In this document: in pieces, positions 42,819 through 52,423 of the stretch
Layout of the letters: each line of letters starts with the position of its first letter
How positions within the stretch are numbered: position 1 is the first letter of the stretch
DNA from: Youxingia wuxianensis
GTDB lineage: Bacteria > Bacillota > Clostridia > Oscillospirales > Ruminococcaceae
Length of the DNA stretch: 64,000 nt
Reading direction: 5' to 3'
NCBI RefSeq assembly: GCF_014385085.1
Contig: NZ_JACRTD010000005.1
Location: forward strand, 62,001-126,000
The notes under the pieces: model-generated
What the model saw: only the letters and a program-made list of their open reading frames with translations
What the model was told of the DNA's origin: nothing
Database searches by the model: none
Program-made: the position numbers and the translations under genes

Positions 42819-43564
42819 CACACCACTTGTACCATCTGCTCCCAGAGCAGGACGAAGCGGTCGTCGATGATTTTGTTGTCGTGGTAATGTCCGAACAGCC
42901 AGTAGTGGAACTTGGCTCGTTCTTTGACTTCCTCCAGGAAGCCGGTCAGGTGGTCGTGAACATATCCACCGTTTCCCAGTATGTCCACGATGCTGTTTGG
43001 GGCGCAGTGTGTGATCACATAGTCCATCTCATAGTGAATGCTTTCCAAGCTGTGCCGAGCTTCCTCATACTCGGATTTATCGGGAAGCTCTTGTTTCCAC
43101 CAGGAGTGGTGGTTGACCCGGAATCGGGCGCCCATTCTGCGAAGGGCCCAGTATTGTTCTTCGTAATCGGGTGCTTTGGGGTTCAGAATACCGTCCTCGA
43201 TATCATGGCTTCTGGCACCGCCCATGGTAAAGAAGGAGTATCCTTGCAGGTCAAAGACCTGCCCGCGCATCAGGTGGATCACATGAGGCCGGATTCGCTG
43301 AATCTTTCCGCCGTTCCATTCCTCTGTCGGGTATTTTCTCAGCAGGTCGAAGTTTTCATGGTTGCCGCTGATGAACAGCGTGGTAAAGGGCAGATCCTCC
43401 AGCCAGTCCAGATTCCGCTCCTCCTTCTTGCCCCCATCCCATACGCCGCCAAAATCTCCGCAGATGATCATATGGTCTTCCTTGGTCATTCCGGCCTGCT
43501 CGGGGAAGTGTTCGGGTGCAAACCGCTGGAAGTTGCCGTGGGTATCGCCGGTTGCGTAGATCAT
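42818..43564 (-). CDS. Metallophosphoesterase
   Basis: A 248-residue calcineurin-type phosphoesterase. The metal motifs are in order: GDTHGNF (residues 6-12), ICGDFGGVWDG, SGNHENFDLL, and near the C-terminus YVITHCAPNSI and FGHYHDN. AGAAGGTGA precedes ATG 43564. It resembles small cytoplasmic enzymes acting on nucleotides or phosphodiesters; the substrate is unknown. Confidence 0.9.
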   Translation of the reverse strand: MIYATGDTHGNFQRFAPEHFPEQAGMTKEDHMIICGDFGGVWDGGKKEERNLDWLEDLPFTTLFISGNHENFDLLRKYPTEEWNGGKIQRIRPHVIHLMRGQVFDLQGYSFFTMGGARSHDIEDGILNPKAPDYEEQYWALRRMGARFRVNHHSWWKQELPDKSEYEEARHSLESIHYEMDYVITHCAPNSIVDILGNGGYVHDHLTGFLEEVKERAKFHYWLFGHYHDNKIIDDRFVLLWEQMVQVV

Positions 43565-43587
43565 TTCGGTTCACCTTCTTTTGCCTA

Positions 43588-45213
43588 TTATATCATATCC
43601 TGTTCCACCTGGATGCCGCCGCGGAGGAACACCGTGATTTTCTCCGCTGAGTTGACCTTGACCGTATCCACCAGCTGCCGGATGAGAGCTTCATCCCATT
43701 CGCTGATGTGGGTGGACGCCTGAGCCATCGCGGCAGCCGCATCTTCAATGCGCCGTACAGCCTGAGCGTTGCTCTGACGCTGTTCTTCAATCAGGGCTCG
43801 CTTTTCTTTTAGTACGGCAGCCTCATTCATGATAGCTCTCAGTTGGGCGGTGCAGGCGGTGGCATCCTCAGCTCGGGCGGATTCTGCCACCAGCTCACGG
43901 GTCTGGTCGTTCAGCTCGCCCAGCCGCCTTTCAATATCGGCAAGACTCATGCTCTCGCCGGGAACCGGAGCCAGCTCCATTTCCATGGCGGAGGTGATTT
44001 GCCGGATCAGCGTACTCTTTTGACTCATGACGGAGTTGATTGCGGCGAGGATTGCCTTCTGGAGCGGTTCCTCGTCCAGCGTTGGTGAGTTGTGGCAGTA
44101 CTTGGTGCCGTAGTCCAACCGGCTGACACAGCGCCACACGATGCGCTTCCTGCCTTGCTTGGACCAGGTGCAGCGGCGGTACAGGGTGCCGCATTCGCCG
44201 CAGATAAGGCGCTCCGACAAGGCGTATTTGCTGGCATAGGATGTCATCCCCGTGGGGGCATTCTTTTTGGAAGGGCTTTTCCCGGCACTGCGCCGCGCCA
44301 TCTCTGCCTGTACCGCATCGAAGGTTTTGCGCTCCACGATGCCCTCATGATGGTTCTGCACCAGATACATGGGGAGCTGCCCCGTGTTGCGGATGACCTT
44401 GCGGCTGATGCAGTCGCTGATGTAGGTCTTCTGGAGGAGGACATCTCCGCAATACTTCTCATTGGTCAGGATGCTTCGGATCGCCGTGATCGTCCATTGG
44501 GAGCCGCCGGTCACATTGGGGATCTGCTCCGCTTCCAGCCTGTCTTTGATCATCCGAAGGCTGGCTCCGCTCAAATACTGGTCATAGATCGAACGAACCA
44601 CATCTGCTTGCTCCCGGATGATTTTCGGCTTGCCGTCCTCGCCTTTTTCATAGGCGTACAGCCGGTTATACTGTATGATTGTCTTTCCCTCGCGCATGGC
44701 CTGCCGCTTACCCCAGCGAACATTGGCACTGATGCTCTCGCTTTCTGCCTGAGCGAAGGCTCCAAGCATGGTGATGAGGATCTCGCTGTCGGCTTCCAGC
44801 GTGTTGATGTTCTCCTTTTCGAAGATGACCGCAATGCCCAATTCCCGCAGGGCCCGGATGTAATTCAGGCAGTCCACCGTATTTCTGGCGAAGCGGGAGA
44901 TGGATTTGGTCAGGACGATGTCGATCTTCTTCTGCTTGCACAGCCGGATCATCTTCAGGAATTCGGGCCGCTTCCGAGCCGATGTCCCTGTGATGCCCTC
45001 GTCTGCGAAGATCCCGGCCATGGTCCACTCCCAGTTGGTCATGATCTTGTCGGTGTAGTAGTTCTGCTGCGCCTCATAGCTGGTGAGCTGCTCCTCGTCA
45101 TCAGTGGATACCCGGCAGTAGGCAGCCACGCGAAGCTGGCGCTGGATCGCCTGCCGGCTTGCGACCTCCGGCTTTGCGGGTATGGTGATGACTTTGGGCG
45201 GGCTTTTTCTCAT
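43588..45213 (-). CDS. Large serine recombinase 1
   Basis: A 541-residue site-specific recombinase. The N-terminal resolvase domain has YCRVSTDDEEQLTSYEAQ with the catalytic Ser, FADEGITGTSARKRPEF and KSISRFARNTVDCL. It continues with a recombinase domain, a zinc ribbon (CGECGTLYRRC) and a coiled-coil region from about 410 to 480. GGAAGGAG precedes ATG 45213. Such enzymes integrate and excise mobile elements. It is the last of three tandem recombinase-type genes. Confidence 0.93.
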   Translation of the reverse strand: MRKSPPKVITIPAKPEVASRQAIQRQLRVAAYCRVSTDDEEQLTSYEAQQNYYTDKIMTNWEWTMAGIFADEGITGTSARKRPEFLKMIRLCKQKKIDIVLTKSISRFARNTVDCLNYIRALRELGIAVIFEKENINTLEADSEILITMLGAFAQAESESISANVRWGKRQAMREGKTIIQYNRLYAYEKGEDGKPKIIREQADVVRSIYDQYLSGASLRMIKDRLEAEQIPNVTGGSQWTITAIRSILTNEKYCGDVLLQKTYISDCISRKVIRNTGQLPMYLVQNHHEGIVERKTFDAVQAEMARRSAGKSPSKKNAPTGMTSYASKYALSERLICGECGTLYRRCTWSKQGRKRIVWRCVSRLDYGTKYCHNSPTLDEEPLQKAILAAINSVMSQKSTLIRQITSAMEMELAPVPGESMSLADIERRLGELNDQTRELVAESARAEDATACTAQLRAIMNEAAVLKEKRALIEEQRQSNAQAVRRIEDAAAAMAQASTHISEWDEALIRQLVDTVKVNSAEKITVFLRGGIQVEQDMI

Positions 45214-45219
45214 GCTGTT

Positions 45220-45963
45220 TCACTCCTTCCCAATTACTTGACCGTTTTTCAGCTTGATATTCAGACTTCCATCGTTATGACAATGGATGGCGGATACTGC
45301 GCTTTGAAGCAGTTCTGCATCCAACGCAGTCATGGGCTGACGCCCGGAAAACACTCTGCGCAAACGAACCGTTTCATATTCGCGGGAGTCGACGGCGCCG
45401 TACTGAGCCGCAGCGATGGACAGGATCAACACCTTTGCGGCATCCTCATCGATTGGCTGGCACTCCATCACTCTGTCCAGCTTATGCTGCAGATTCAGCT
45501 CAGTGGATCGATCAGGCGGCGCTGTTGCCGGAAGCCGGAGCTGTTCCGGCGATACGATCAGGCTGTTGAGCAGATCCAGCACCTGCCGCTCCATGCGCGC
45601 TGTCGATGGCCGCCCGCTGAAGCGGCGGAGGAGCTTCTGCGTGTCCGTTTTGGGAGCTGCCGTCTGTTTTGTGTTTCGTTTTTCCAGTGCTTTCTCCAGG
45701 GCTTCTCGATCAATGACCGGCGGATAGCCGCGCTCTCCCGTATAGCGGCTGTCTTCCAGAATTCGGGCAACCATGTTTTTGTTCCATAGCTTTCCCTCGT
45801 CATAGGGAATTGCCTGTTCCCGAAGCTCCTCTACCAAGGTGTTGTAGGTGGCACCAGCAAGGTATTGTTGGAAGATGTACTCTACCAGCTTTGATTCCTG
45901 CGGATGGAGGGCAATTTCTCCCATAACCACCCTGTAGCCAAACGGCTGCTTCCGATTGCCCAT
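45220..45963 (-). CDS. Recombinase-domain accessory protein lacking the catalytic domain
   Basis: A 247-residue protein with a recombinase DNA-binding domain (PFGYRVVMGEIALHPQESKL and ARILEDSRYTGERGYPPVID) but no resolvase domain and no catalytic Ser. The 5' end overlaps the stop of the upstream recombinase (TGATG), and recombinase 1 starts 6 bases after its stop. It likely helps synapsis or directionality, by analogy to other serine recombinase clusters. This role is inference. Confidence 0.82.
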   Translation of the reverse strand: MGNRKQPFGYRVVMGEIALHPQESKLVEYIFQQYLAGATYNTLVEELREQAIPYDEGKLWNKNMVARILEDSRYTGERGYPPVIDREALEKALEKRNTKQTAAPKTDTQKLLRRFSGRPSTARMERQVLDLLNSLIVSPEQLRLPATAPPDRSTELNLQHKLDRVMECQPIDEDAAKVLILSIAAAQYGAVDSREYETVRLRRVFSGRQPMTALDAELLQSAVSAIHCHNDGSLNIKLKNGQVIGKE

Positions 45964-47567
45964 CAGCGCACCGTCCTTTCTATGGTTTCGGTCAGCTCCA
46001 GCCCGTTTTTCAGGCGGAAGCGGATTCGCTCATTGCTTTCCACGATGATTGTTTCAACGAGCTCACCGAACAGCTCTGCGTCAAAGCTGTCAAGGAAGTC
46101 CGGGCCATCATTCAAGATTTCCATCAGCTCTCTTGTTTGGGCGATGGTGTTGTCGCCATCGACGGCCAGAAGACGCTCCTTTTTCAGCTTTACAGCGCGG
46201 AGCTGCTCGGTCAACTCATTGCTCTGGGATATAAAAATGTCAGGATCAATGAGGCCCTGTTGTTTCAGCGTGGCCAACATTTGATTCTGACTGGTAAGAT
46301 CGGATATTTGCATGTTGAGTTCAATGACATCCAGGCTCCAGAGCATCCGGCGGTTGCGGATGGCCTGGAGGGATAAAAGCATTTGCGAGAGAATATCCTC
46401 ATTGTTTTGCTTTAGTTTGAAATAAAATCTCACGAATGTCTCTCGAATTTCGGAATCCAGCACCTGTGTTACAGGGCAACTTTGTGTATTCTGGCTATGC
46501 TTTCTACAGCTCCAGAACATTTTTTCGTGGCTGACTTTTTTCCGAAATGAAGTTCCGCATTGCCCACAAAATATTTTTTGATCAAATGGCGAATCATGGC
46601 TCTTGGAGATTTCTCGTTTGGCGCGACGATGGAGAAGCACTTGTACTGAATCGAATTCCTCCTTGGAAATAATAGCTGGATGCGTGGATTCCGCATAATA
46701 CATTTCTTTTTCTCCATGGTTGCGTACCATTATTGGTGGAAATGCATCCGTCATATATGTTTTTTGCCACAGGGAATCTCCGATATATCGCTCGTTGGTT
46801 AGAATGTATCGAATAGAAGTTTTGTGCCATTTGATAGCTGAATTTCCTTTGCGTTTAGGGATACCTGCGAGATTAAGTGAATCTGCAATTGTAGCCATAT
46901 TCTGTCCCGCAAGATACTCTCGGAAAATTTTGCGGACGATTTGTGCTTCTTGTTCATCAACTTCTATTTGCCGATTATGAACGATGTAACCGTAAGGTAC
47001 GGATGATGGAAGGAATGTTCCGCTTTGCATTCGCTTCTGATAGCTCCATCGCATATTGCCGGAAATGGATTCGCTCTCGGCCTGGGCGAAGGATGCGAAG
47101 AGCGCAGTCATCATTTCGCCGGACATCGTCGCAGTGTCAATGTTCTCTTTCTCGAAGTAGACGCCGACACCGAGCGATTTCAGCTCTCTGATGGTTTCCA
47201 GGCATTCCTTGGTATTGCGGGCAAAGCGGGAGATGGATTTTACCAGCACCCTGTCGATCAGCCCTCTGCGGCAATCTGCCAGGAGCCGCTGGAAGTCCTC
47301 ACGCTTTTCAGCCGATGTCCCAGTGATACCCTCATCTGCGTATATGTCTACCATTCTCCAGTTTTCCTTGCTGGAGATCAGGTCGCTGTAGTGACGGTTC
47401 TGGGCGGCGAAGGAGTTGAGCTGGTCATCAGAGGCGGAGCTGACACGGGCGTATGCCGCAACCCGCAATTTTGCGTTTTGGGGCTTTTCAGTTGCCTCAA
47501 TGGTGATGACCCGGTATTGCTTTTCTCGAAGTGCCATGCTGCCGTCGGTCATCAGCTTTTCCGCCAT
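45963..47567 (-). CDS. Large serine recombinase 2
   Basis: A 534-residue serine recombinase. The catalytic part is visible as AAYARVSSASDDQLNSFAAQ, YADEGITGTSAEKREDF and KSISRFARNTKECL. A zinc-ribbon (CGQCGTSFRKK) and a long C-terminal coiled coil follow. AGGAGGTGA precedes ATG 47567. It is paralogous to recombinase 1, and the three genes form one operon. Two different large recombinases side by side are typical of some clostridial mobile elements. Confidence 0.93.
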   Translation of the reverse strand: MAEKLMTDGSMALREKQYRVITIEATEKPQNAKLRVAAYARVSSASDDQLNSFAAQNRHYSDLISSKENWRMVDIYADEGITGTSAEKREDFQRLLADCRRGLIDRVLVKSISRFARNTKECLETIRELKSLGVGVYFEKENIDTATMSGEMMTALFASFAQAESESISGNMRWSYQKRMQSGTFLPSSVPYGYIVHNRQIEVDEQEAQIVRKIFREYLAGQNMATIADSLNLAGIPKRKGNSAIKWHKTSIRYILTNERYIGDSLWQKTYMTDAFPPIMVRNHGEKEMYYAESTHPAIISKEEFDSVQVLLHRRAKREISKSHDSPFDQKIFCGQCGTSFRKKVSHEKMFWSCRKHSQNTQSCPVTQVLDSEIRETFVRFYFKLKQNNEDILSQMLLSLQAIRNRRMLWSLDVIELNMQISDLTSQNQMLATLKQQGLIDPDIFISQSNELTEQLRAVKLKKERLLAVDGDNTIAQTRELMEILNDGPDFLDSFDAELFGELVETIIVESNERIRFRLKNGLELTETIERTVR

Positions 47568-47642
47568 GTCAGTTCACCTCCTTTTTTGCAACACAAACAA
47601 TACCACAACACCTTTGAAATAGCTATTGAAAAGAATGCGATT

Positions 47643-47783
47643 TCAGAAAGAAAGGATAATGTCCGCACCGGTCTGTGCGGCAATTCTGGCCAAAATTTTG
47701 CGGGCCTCTCTTTCTGTGGTTTTCTTCTGCTCTATCAGCGTGCGGAGCAGTTGGGCAATGCCGCACAAATCGATATTTGTCAT
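47643..47783 (-). CDS. 46-residue protein upstream of the recombinases
   Basis: A short gene with MTNIDLCGIAQLLRTLIEQK and EREARKILARIAAQTGADII. The pattern is a small helical protein with a SHOCT-like tail. GAGGAACCGAG precedes ATG 47783, and the gene lies 76 bases upstream of recombinase 2 in the same direction. It is probably part of the mobile element. Function is unknown. Confidence 0.6.
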   Translation of the reverse strand: MTNIDLCGIAQLLRTLIEQKKTTEREARKILARIAAQTGADIILSF

Positions 47784-47809
47784 CTCGGTTCCTCGCTTTC
47801 GTGGATTTG

Positions 47810-47961
47810 TTTTGATAACAGAAATATGGGACCCAATCAGGGAGTTTGAGGAGAAAAGGAAGAGGAGTGTAGAGGGGGAAAGATGAAGAACTCAGAGGAA
47901 CGGAGGTTGAGGAGAAGAAGAGAATGTACTGTGATCAGATCCCATATTTCTGCTATCAAAA
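47810..47961. repeat. 24-bp inverted repeat pair at the edge of the recombinase module
   Basis: TTTTGATAACAGAAATATGG-GACC at 47810-47833 and its inverted copy at 47938-47961 match at 22 of 24 positions, about 104 bases apart. The sequence between is purine-rich and codes for nothing obvious. It could be a recombinase site or a long-range hairpin upstream of the module. Confidence 0.7.
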
Positions 47962-47970
47962 GAAAAACAG

Positions 47971-48027
47971 AGGGCCGCTCCCAAAGGTCAGGTGAGCGAG
48001 TGTAGGCTCCGAGTCTGGAGCGGCCCT
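47971..48027. terminator. Hairpin, possible terminator
   Basis: Arms AGGGCCGCTCC (47971-47981) and GGAGCGGCCCT (48017-48027) around a 35-base loop, followed by TTGTTTCTT. Confidence 0.5.
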
Positions 48028-48030
48028 TTG

Positions 48031-48467
48031 TTTCTTGATGCTGCTTAGTCGCCTGTATTCGACACTACTTCCCCAGGCAGGGCGGCAACTTGAACTGTGC
48101 TGGCGCACATCATGGGACTCTCACCCCTCCGAGGATCTCTCCGAGCTGCGTAAACAGAAGTATCATTGTAGGCTGATGGGGTCATGGCGGGGACAGCTTG
48201 CCAAGGCTGTCTTGGCCTGAGTGGGTGTCGCTCTGCACCTTATTTGGCCGTCCTTTGATGCGGATATGCTCCGCACAGGTGGTCTTCGCGCACTCGGTCT
48301 GACGCTCTCCCGATCAGCTAAGGTATTCAAGTTGCCGGATATGACCGCCTGGGGCGGTGTTTTTCAAGGTCCGCTGAGATGTTTTGATCTCACGAAGATT
48401 GTAACTCCGAGCGTATTCTTCCAACAGAAACAGAATGGAAAGTTTACCAACCCAAAATGGAAAGTTT
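48031..48467. other. Gene-poor stretch in the mobile region
   Basis: Open frames here (for example 48035-48220) show no recognisable protein and have unnatural composition. I see no clear RNA or repeat. It may be a decayed piece of the element. Confidence 0.4.
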
Positions 48468-48755
48468 TTAGAGGGATGCCTCCAATTCAGACAGCAGAGC
48501 GATGGCCATCCGCAGTCCGCGCTTCTGTTCCTCTGCAAAATCTCCTTTTCCCACCAGGAGATAATCCAGAGAAACATCAAAGAATGCTGCAAACTCTACG
48601 GCCAGCTCGACTGGGCCAGGCTGCTTTCCAGTTTCGATTTTTGCGATGTATGGAGTGCTGACATTCATCTTCTCTGCCAACTGCTCCTGTGTGAGCCCAC
48701 GCTTTTTTCGCAAGCTCCTGATCCTTGAACCATAGTCCTCTCTATTAAAGTACAT
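48468..48755 (-). CDS. XRE family regulator
   Basis: A 95-residue protein with a Cro/CI helix-turn-helix (RIRSLRKKRGLTQEQLAEKM and MNVSTPYIAKIETGKQPGPV) and a short C-terminus of about 30 residues. GGAG lies about ten bases before ATG 48755. It may control the mobile element or an unseen neighbour. Confidence 0.83.
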   Translation of the reverse strand: MYFNREDYGSRIRSLRKKRGLTQEQLAEKMNVSTPYIAKIETGKQPGPVELAVEFAAFFDVSLDYLLVGKGDFAEEQKRGLRMAIALLSELEASL

Positions 48756-49377
48756 GGTGATTTACTCCGTCTTCTGAAATTTGGATGCGAACCAAATTTC
48801 GGAGCGGTGGGTCGCGGCAATGGAGCGACCGGACACACCGGACGCTGAGCAGAGGGCGCCATTTTTCGACAAACAAAAAATGCACCCACCGTGCGGTGAG
48901 TGCATACGAAGAGAAATATTTGCCGAGCTTTAGCGGTATATAGTGAGTAAGGACAAATGGTGTCGAATAAAAAAGAACCGCAACCCCTTGGAGGATTGCG
49001 GTATGTAATGTTGTTCTTTTTTCCCTGACCCCCGGCGGGTGTTCATTGCTCCCTATACGATTTCCTGCCATATTCTCCCCTTGCGGGGATAACAGACAAA
49101 AAGTGCGTTTCCCCTCACCGTTTCGATGGGGGTATTATAATAGGGAATTTTTAGGGGTTTCTTAGAAATCGCTTAGGTTTTAGGCAGTTTTGCTGAAATT
49201 TGAAGATTATCCTCTTTTTGTATTATTATATATTCATATTGGCTAAAAAGCACAAGCCAAAACTGTGCATTATATATGTGCAATTAGTCTGACAAGACTT
49301 TCTATATCTTATTTTTCTATTCTACCAAGGGTACACTAAACTTGTCAACATATTTCTTGTGGTCGGAGGGTTGGCAA
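48756..49377. other. Gene-free stretch with small hairpins
   Basis: No convincing gene. There are two hairpins, CCGCAACCCC-TTGGAGGATTGCGG (about 48979-49002) and GGGTGTTC/CCCCTTGCGGGGAT (about 49035-49090). The T-rich 3' end includes runs that could be promoters. It probably holds regulatory sites of the two XRE genes. Confidence 0.4.
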
Positions 49378-49608
49378 GTGGAATATGGAACGATTCGGAT
49401 TAAGCTGGACGAGCTGTTGAAGGCATCTGGTCTTAGCAAGAACATGCTGAGCCATCGAGCTGAGATGCAGCGGACGCAGATCAACAATTATTGTAAAAAC
49501 CAAATTACTCGTTTAGATATAGATGTCCTCGCAAGGCTTTGTACGGTGTTGAATTGTGGGATCGGCGATCTATTAGAATTTATACCACTAGAAAAGATAG
49601 AAAAATGA
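49378..49608 (+). CDS. XRE family regulator
   Basis: A 76-residue regulator starting at GTG 49378, with GGAGGG seven bases upstream. The helix-turn-helix is IRIKLDELLKASGLSKNMLS and RAEMQRTQINNYCKNQITRL. Its short length and DLLEFIPLEK end match the YozG/HTH_26 group. Target unknown. Confidence 0.8.
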   Translation: MEYGTIRIKLDELLKASGLSKNMLSHRAEMQRTQINNYCKNQITRLDIDVLARLCTVLNCGIGDLLEFIPLEKIEK

Positions 49609-49770
49609 GGCTCGCAGGAGGCATAGCAATACTTTTCCAGCATATTGGACGGTCGGCATTTCAAATGGGAACGGCAAATTAATTATAAACGCAGTTGCAA
49701 ATTCTGAAGCTCATTTTCTATTGGTTATCACCGAGAGTCTTTGCAAAATCACCGAAATACAACAAAAAAG

Positions 49771-49808
49771 AACCGGTCGAGATCTCGTGCATGAAATCTC
49801 GACCGGTT
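49771..49808. terminator. Terminator of the peroxiredoxin gene
   Basis: Stem AACCGGTCGAGAT (49771-49783) and ATCTCGACCGGTT (49796-49808) with a 12-base loop. On the minus strand it is followed by TTTTTTGTTG. Confidence 0.88.
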
Positions 49809-49835
49809 TTCTGTTATTGGGGAATTAACTTAGTA

Positions 49836-50507
49836 TTACTTCGCCTCTTTGCGGAAACACATGAACCAATCCAGGCAATACTGATTCTCGCTCTGGTTGT
49901 CCATCCGCTCCTTGGCTACGCCGCAGCTGCCAGCGGTGGGTACGATGACATCATCGCCGGGTCGCCAGTCGGCCGGAGTGGCGCAGGCATCGGCGTCCGC
50001 TTTCTGGAGCGCCAGGATGATGCGCTTGATCTCGTCAAAGTTGCGGCCCGTGGACAACGGATAGTACAAGATGGTTCTCACCACGCCGTTGGGGTCGATG
50101 ACAAACACCGCCCGTACCGCCTGGGTGTTGGACTGTCCCGGCTGGATCATGCCGTACTTGTTGGCCACCTCCATGCGGATATCCTCGATGAGGGGGAAGG
50201 TCACATTGATGTGTTTCTTACCGTTCCACTCCAGCTCCTGGATCTTCCGCAGCCAGGCGATGTGGGAGTAGATGGAGTCCACTGAAAGGCCCACCAGCTC
50301 AGTATTGAGAGCCTTGAACTCGTCGATCATGGAGCCGAAGGTCATAAACTCCGTGGTGCAGACCGGGGTGAAATCCGCAGGATGGGAGAAGAGGATCACC
50401 CATTTGCCTGCGTAATCCTCCGGGAATTTGATAGAGCCCTGGGTGGTGACAGCCTCGAAGGACGGGGCCTTGTCGCCAATAAGAGGCATTCTGTTTTCCT
50501 GATCCAT
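49836..50507 (-). CDS. Peroxiredoxin (Prx6-type)
   Basis: A 223-residue thiol peroxidase. The peroxidatic Cys is in HPADFTPVCTTEFM (near residue 50). DKAPSFEAVTTQGSIKFPED and VFVIDPNGVVRTILYYP are typical. The length and C-terminal extension fit the Prx6/1-Cys group, but extra Cys occur in SCGVAKERM and NQYCLDWFMC, so a resolving Cys is possible. AGCGCTTACC with GGAG precedes ATG 50507. It heads an iron-uptake region, which suggests protection during iron loading. Confidence 0.92.
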   Translation of the reverse strand: MDQENRMPLIGDKAPSFEAVTTQGSIKFPEDYAGKWVILFSHPADFTPVCTTEFMTFGSMIDEFKALNTELVGLSVDSIYSHIAWLRKIQELEWNGKKHINVTFPLIEDIRMEVANKYGMIQPGQSNTQAVRAVFVIDPNGVVRTILYYPLSTGRNFDEIKRIILALQKADADACATPADWRPGDDVIVPTAGSCGVAKERMDNQSENQYCLDWFMCFRKEAK

Positions 50508-50598
50508 GGTAAGCGCTCCTTTCGTTAGTAGTCAAGTTCGATGAATATGATATATGGGTTCTTTGGAGAAAGGCCGTAATACTCCATCTGAAACAGCG

Positions 50599-51624
50599 TT
50601 AACCCAGCAGCTCGCTCTCCAGATCCTGCAGCATGATGTCCAGTGCGGAGATACCGCCCTCGGCGGTGTACCACACGGCGGGGTGAGCCAGATAGACGAT
50701 GTTGCCGTTCTTGTAGGCATCAGTTCCCATCACCAACTCGTTTTCCATGATCTCCTGGGCCAGCTTTGCCCCGTCGGTGCCGATGGCGGCATCACGATCC
50801 AGAACGAAGATATAGTCGGGTGCCTTCTCCACGATGAACTCAAAGGATGCTTCGTTGCCATGGGTGGAGGTGTCGATGTTGGCGTCCACGCCAATATTTT
50901 CGAAACCAATTTCGCGTCCAATCATGGAGCAGCGGCCGTCATTGCCCAGCACATTGTAGCTGCCGCTGGTGACCAGTCCTACGATGGCGGTCTTACCGGC
51001 GGCAAATTCGGACAGGGCGGTAATGCGGGCATCGAAGTCAGCCATCAACTCGTCTACCTTGTCCTCCAGACCAAACATGGAGGCGATGGTAGTGGCATTC
51101 TGCCGCACGCTCTCCACGACCCCAAGCTCGGTATCCGTGGCCAGATAGACTACAGGAGCGATTTCGCTGAGGACGTCATAACTGGAAGCCAGACGGCCAC
51201 CGATAAAGATGACATCCGGCTCACAGGCCATGACTGCTTCCAAATCGGCCTCCTTGATGGTGCCCAGGTTGGCAATGTCGTCGTTGATGTAATCCTGGAG
51301 GTACTCAAGGCTGGTATCGGCGGTGCCCACTACCCGGTCACCCACACCCAGGGCGTCCAGAATGTCCAGGGAAGCCATATCCAGAATGGCAATGCGCTGG
51401 GGATCATACGGCACCTCCAGCTCCGCCGCCTCCTTGTTGGCATTGAGGCTGGTAATGGTCACAGACTCAGGGGTTTCGTTGTTCTGGGTTTCCTCACTGG
51501 ACTGGCTGCTGCTGGGCGAGGAGGTATTCTCGGAAGAATCGCCGCCATTTTGAGCGGAGCAGGCCATGAGGCTCAGGGCCATCACACCGGCCAGGGCAAG
51601 AGAAAGCATCTTTTTCATGTTCAT
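50599..51624 (-). CDS. Iron/siderophore ABC transporter substrate-binding lipoprotein
   Basis: A 341-residue lipoprotein. The signal peptide MNMKKMLSLALAGVMALSLM ends in the lipobox LMAC. A Ser/Glu-rich linker precedes a TroA/FhuD-like binding domain (ILDMASLDILDALGVGDRVV, then DVIFIGGRLASSYDVLSEIA). GGAG precedes ATG 51624. It binds an iron(III)-siderophore, haem or other Fe complex; the ligand is unproven. It is the last gene of a four-gene operon with two permeases and an ATPase. Confidence 0.88.
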   Translation of the reverse strand: MNMKKMLSLALAGVMALSLMACSAQNGGDSSENTSSPSSSQSSEETQNNETPESVTITSLNANKEAAELEVPYDPQRIAILDMASLDILDALGVGDRVVGTADTSLEYLQDYINDDIANLGTIKEADLEAVMACEPDVIFIGGRLASSYDVLSEIAPVVYLATDTELGVVESVRQNATTIASMFGLEDKVDELMADFDARITALSEFAAGKTAIVGLVTSGSYNVLGNDGRCSMIGREIGFENIGVDANIDTSTHGNEASFEFIVEKAPDYIFVLDRDAAIGTDGAKLAQEIMENELVMGTDAYKNGNIVYLAHPAVWYTAEGGISALDIMLQDLESELLG

Positions 51625-51664
51625 TTTTGGATACTCCTTTTCTAAAAAGTACTGAAAATAAGGG

Positions 51665-52423
51665 TCAATAGTAGATGGACAGGGGTTTGCCCGCAATGGT
51701 CAGGATCTCGAAGTCCACCTGATAGATCTGCGACAGGTTCTCTTTCGTCATCACCTCCTCCACAGTGCCAAACTTAGCGATTTTTCCGTCCTTGAAGGCA
51801 CAGATATAGTCGGAATAGAATGCCGCATAGTTGATCTCATGCAGCACCAAAATCACCGTCTTCCCCAGCTCGTCGCAGAGGCGGCGGACGATTTTCATCA
51901 TGTTGGTGGCGTGATAGATATCCAGGTTGTTGGTGGGCTCATCCAGCAGCACATACTCGGTGTCCTGGGCGATGACCATGGCAATCAGCGCCCGCTGCCG
52001 CTGGCCACCGGAGAGTTCGTCGATGAAGCGATCCTGGAACTCCTCCAGTTCCATGTAGTGAATAGCCCGGTCGATGATCTTCTGATCCTCTGGGGTGACC
52101 CGGTTGCCTGAATAGGGGAAGCGCCCGAAGGTCACCAGCTCCCGCACAGTCAGCTTCATCTGGATGTTATTGGACTGGGTCAGGATGGCAAGGCGCTTGG
52201 AGAGCTCCTTGCTTTTCCATTTGCCAATGTCCTTGCCCTCAAAGTCTATCAGTCCGCTGTCGTGGGCGATCAGTCGGGAGATCATGCCCATGACGGTGGA
52301 CTTGCCCGCGCCGTTGGGGCCGATCAGGGAAATCACCTTGCCCTTGGGAATGGCGAAGCTCACGCCATCCACTACGGTTTTTCCATCATACTGTTTTGTC
52401 AATTCCTGTACATGCATGGTCAC
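51665..52423 (-). CDS. Iron ABC transporter ATP-binding protein
   Basis: A 252-residue ATPase of the FecE/FepC type. Walker A is GPNGAGKST, the signature LSGGQRQRA, and Walker B EYVLLDEPTNNLD. The end has the H-loop region VILVLHEINYAAFYSDYI. It overlaps the upstream permease by 4 bases. It powers import by the FecCD pair. Confidence 0.93.
   Translation of the reverse strand: MTMHVQELTKQYDGKTVVDGVSFAIPKGKVISLIGPNGAGKSTVMGMISRLIAHDSGLIDFEGKDIGKWKSKELSKRLAILTQSNNIQMKLTVRELVTFGRFPYSGNRVTPEDQKIIDRAIHYMELEEFQDRFIDELSGGQRQRALIAMVIAQDTEYVLLDEPTNNLDIYHATNMMKIVRRLCDELGKTVILVLHEINYAAFYSDYICAFKDGKIAKFGTVEEVMTKENLSQIYQVDFEILTIAGKPLSIYY

Noticed and set aside
44092-45789. 565-codon plus-strand frame over the recombinases
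   Set aside because: It is antisense to two well-defined recombinase genes and has no recognisable motif.
50554-51645. Long plus-strand frame over the ABC substrate-binding gene
   Set aside because: It is a shadow in G+C-rich DNA. The minus-strand lipoprotein has a signal peptide, lipobox and operon context.
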